Assembly (NCBI GenBank): GCA_040391535.1
Contig: JBEBXQ010000079.1
Location: 1 to 23,850, forward strand
Reading direction: 5' to 3'
Length of the DNA stretch: 23,850 bases
Source: JBEBXQ01 sp040391535
GTDB taxonomy: Bacteria > Bacteroidota > Bacteroidia > Cytophagales > Spirosomataceae
Shown here: one piece after another, positions 22,317 to 23,850 of the stretch
Numbering within the stretch: the first letter of the stretch is position 1
How the letters are laid out: each line of letters starts with the position of its first letter
Position numbers and translations under genes: made by a program
Notes under the pieces: model-generated
What the model was told of the DNA's origin: nothing
Databases searched by the model: none
The model's input: the letters and a program-made list of their open reading frames with translations, nothing else

Positions 22317-23684
22317 ATGCAGATCAGGACAAAGCTTACTGTACAGTTTACCTTGCTTGTAAGCGGCATTCTGCTCGTTGCCTTTGCCAATATTTACTAT
22401 TTTACTTACGTTAACACCAACGAAGATTTCTTTGCAAGGCTAAAGTCCAAAGCCAATTCCACAGCTGAATTACTCCTGAAAGTAAACCGGGTAGATACCG
22501 AATTGCTCAAACTGATGGATAAGGCCAACCGGAACCTTATTTATAATGAAAATATTGTCATTTTTGATGAAAAGAATCGTCTGGTATATTCCAACACAGA
22601 TTCCCTGAAAATTCAGGTAACCAATTACTGGCTGGATCAGGTCAGACGCTATAAGGAAATCAATTATACAGAAGGGGATTATAAGATAATCGGTCTTTAT
22701 TATAAGTATCGTTTTAATAACGTGGTAGTGTTGCAGGCAGGACAGGATTTGTATGGCCAGGCCAATCTTTATAACCTGCGGTCTCTGCTTATTACTATAT
22801 TTATCGTTATCACCGCCATCGTTGCTTTTGTAGGCTGGATATTTGCCAAACGTGCCCTTAATCCGATCTCGAGTATTATGAATGAAGTAGACAGGATTCT
22901 GCCTGACCGGCTTGGCACCCGCCTGAAGGTTCCGAATCAGAATGATGAAATCGGCCGGCTTTCCATTACGTTTAATAATCTGCTTGATCGTATCGAAAAT
23001 GCCTTCAGGTTACAGAAAACCTTTGTAGCCAATGTGTCGCATGAACTGAAAAATCCACTTACAAAAATAAGTTCGCAGCTGGAAGTGTCGCTGCTGAAAG
23101 AACGTACTTTGCTGGAATACCAGAATACAATTTTATCGGTTCTGGAAGACATCAGAGAACTGTCACAGCTTTCCAACAGTCTGCTGGAGCTTGCAAAAGT
23201 ATCAGAAGAGCGGAGAGAAACACTGATGGAATTGACCCGGGTGGATGAAATATTGTGGGATGCACGGATGAGCCTGCTTCAATCTGATAAAAATTACAAA
23301 ATAAACCTTGATCTGGAAGATTTGCCTGAGGATGATACCCTGCTTGAAATTTCCGGTAATCCTTCACTGTTAAAGACGGCCTTTATAAATCTGATGGACA
23401 ATGCGTGCAAGTTTTCTGACAATAGTGTATCAGTACGTTTAAAAGTCAGTGAGAAGGACATTTTGCTGCAATTCAGGGACTCAGGGAAAGGGATCACGGA
23501 AGATGACGCGAAGATTATTTTTCAGCCGTTTTTCCGGAGCGTAAAAACGGCTGACGTCAAAGGGTATGGGATAGGGCTCTCCATGGTAGAGCGAATCGTC
23601 AAATTGCACAACGGAAGCATATCCCTGGAGAAAAATTATCCGTCAGGGTCAGTATTTAATGTAATATTTCCGCATTCTAAGTAA
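22317..23684 (+). CDS. Two-component sensor histidine kinase
   Basis: A 455-residue membrane kinase: first membrane helix (about 9-30), periplasmic sensor of about 120 residues (31-153) without a recognisable named domain, second helix (about 155-178), HAMP (about 179-232), dimerisation/phospho-acceptor domain with H242 in VANVSHELKNPLTK, and catalytic ATPase domain with the N box NLMDNACKF (N362), FRDSGKGI (D388) and GYGIGLSMVERI (416-427). All motifs needed for activity are present. The stimulus is unknown; the gene order RR-HK and OmpR-type partner resemble metal or envelope-stress systems, but no such link is shown here. Phased repeats begin at its stop codon. Confidence 0.94.
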   Translation: MQIRTKLTVQFTLLVSGILLVAFANIYYFTYVNTNEDFFARLKSKANSTAELLLKVNRVDTELLKLMDKANRNLIYNENIVIFDEKNRLVYSNTDSLKIQVTNYWLDQVRRYKEINYTEGDYKIIGLYYKYRFNNVVVLQAGQDLYGQANLYNLRSLLITIFIVITAIVAFVGWIFAKRALNPISSIMNEVDRILPDRLGTRLKVPNQNDEIGRLSITFNNLLDRIENAFRLQKTFVANVSHELKNPLTKISSQLEVSLLKERTLLEYQNTILSVLEDIRELSQLSNSLLELAKVSEERRETLMELTRVDEILWDARMSLLQSDKNYKINLDLEDLPEDDTLLEISGNPSLLKTAFINLMDNACKFSDNSVSVRLKVSEKDILLQFRDSGKGITEDDAKIIFQPFFRSVKTADVKGYGIGLSMVERIVKLHNGSISLEKNYPSGSVFNVIFPHSK

Positions 23685-23715
23685 ATTCTAAGTTTGAATT
23701 AAGCTTGGATTAAGT
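23674..23715. repeat. Four 11-bp phased repeats with TAAG core (candidate OmpR-type operator)
   Basis: Four related units follow one another with the TAAG core starting at 23678, 23689, 23700 and 23711, exactly 11 bp apart: TTCTAAGTAAA, TTCTAAGTTTG, AATTAAGCTTG and GATTAAGTATT. Direct repeats of 11 bp are the typical binding pattern of OmpR/PhoB-family regulators. They cover the last codons and stop of the kinase gene and the next 30 bp. Confidence 0.55.
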
Positions 23716-23805
23716 ATTGAGTTGGTTATTTGTCATATTAAAGAAATAGCTATTCATCATTACTGATAATAAATGTTTCATTTTTTGTGGTGTTAATAAA
23801 CAAAC

Positions 23806-23840
23806 AAGGCAGATGACCAACTCATCTGCCTTTGTTTTTT
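23806..23840 (+). terminator. Rho-independent terminator downstream of the histidine kinase
   Basis: AAGGCAGATGA (23806-23816) and TCATCTGCCTT (23822-23832) form an 11-bp perfect stem with a 5-nt loop, followed by TG and six T. It lies 121 bp after the kinase stop, so it ends either the RR-HK transcript or a short transcript starting near the phased repeats. Confidence 0.85.
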
Positions 23841-23850
23841 GTTGCTGATT

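Overview
The window looks like chromosomal DNA from a gliding-type member of the Bacteroidota, most likely a Cytophagales relative (inference from gene content). Supporting signs are a GldC homologue, the long three-domain form of IspG, a FucP-type sugar transporter, a bacterial GH3-family protein, MbnP- and DUF4197-type lipoproteins, little Shine-Dalgarno signal before starts, and several copies of the Bacteroidota -7 promoter motif TAnnTTTG. No tRNA, rRNA, IS element, prophage gene or CRISPR array was seen. Most genes are housekeeping; the least ordinary part is the first 3.2 kb.

Layout: (1) 1-3145, minus strand: a likely operon of a small membrane-anchored Cys-motif protein, an MbnP-like lipoprotein, a MauG/MbnH-like di-heme peroxidase and an outer-membrane protein with a CDICGC motif, cut by the window edge. 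(2) 3199-6327: deoxynucleoside kinase, tRNA hydroxylase TrhO, a GNAT acetyltransferase and SurE. (3) 6434-9148: a GH3-like acyl-adenylating enzyme facing a NUDIX hydrolase/LysE exporter pair. (4) 9466-11526: a Tat-exported TIM-barrel lipoprotein facing queD-folE, with a strong bidirectional hairpin between. (5) 11803-14149: a FucP-type sugar permease and galactokinase-like GHMP kinase, closed by a strong terminator. (6) 14208-17111: ispG, a small one-helix membrane protein and a TPR protein. (7) 17116-18321, minus: gldC and a DUF4197 lipoprotein. (8) 18421-21562: cinA, a lipoyl E2 acyltransferase and a deoxyribonucleotidase. (9) 21625-23684: an OmpR-type response regulator and its histidine kinase, followed by four 11-bp phased repeats and an intrinsic terminator.

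How they work together: the first cluster pairs a MauG-type enzyme with its expected protein substrate; by analogy with MbnH/MbnP, the peroxidase may oxidise a tryptophan of the lipoprotein to make a copper site, with the two Cys-motif membrane proteins as metal-handling partners (inference). Permease plus kinase would import and phosphorylate a sugar. FolE and QueD act in sequence from GTP to a pterin or queuosine precursor. The phased repeats after the kinase gene look like binding sites for an OmpR/PhoB-type regulator such as the one encoded just upstream. Several start sites were moved from an upstream TTG to an internal ATG because motif position or a signal peptide supports the shorter form; the response regulator is the exception, where TTG is the only usable start.
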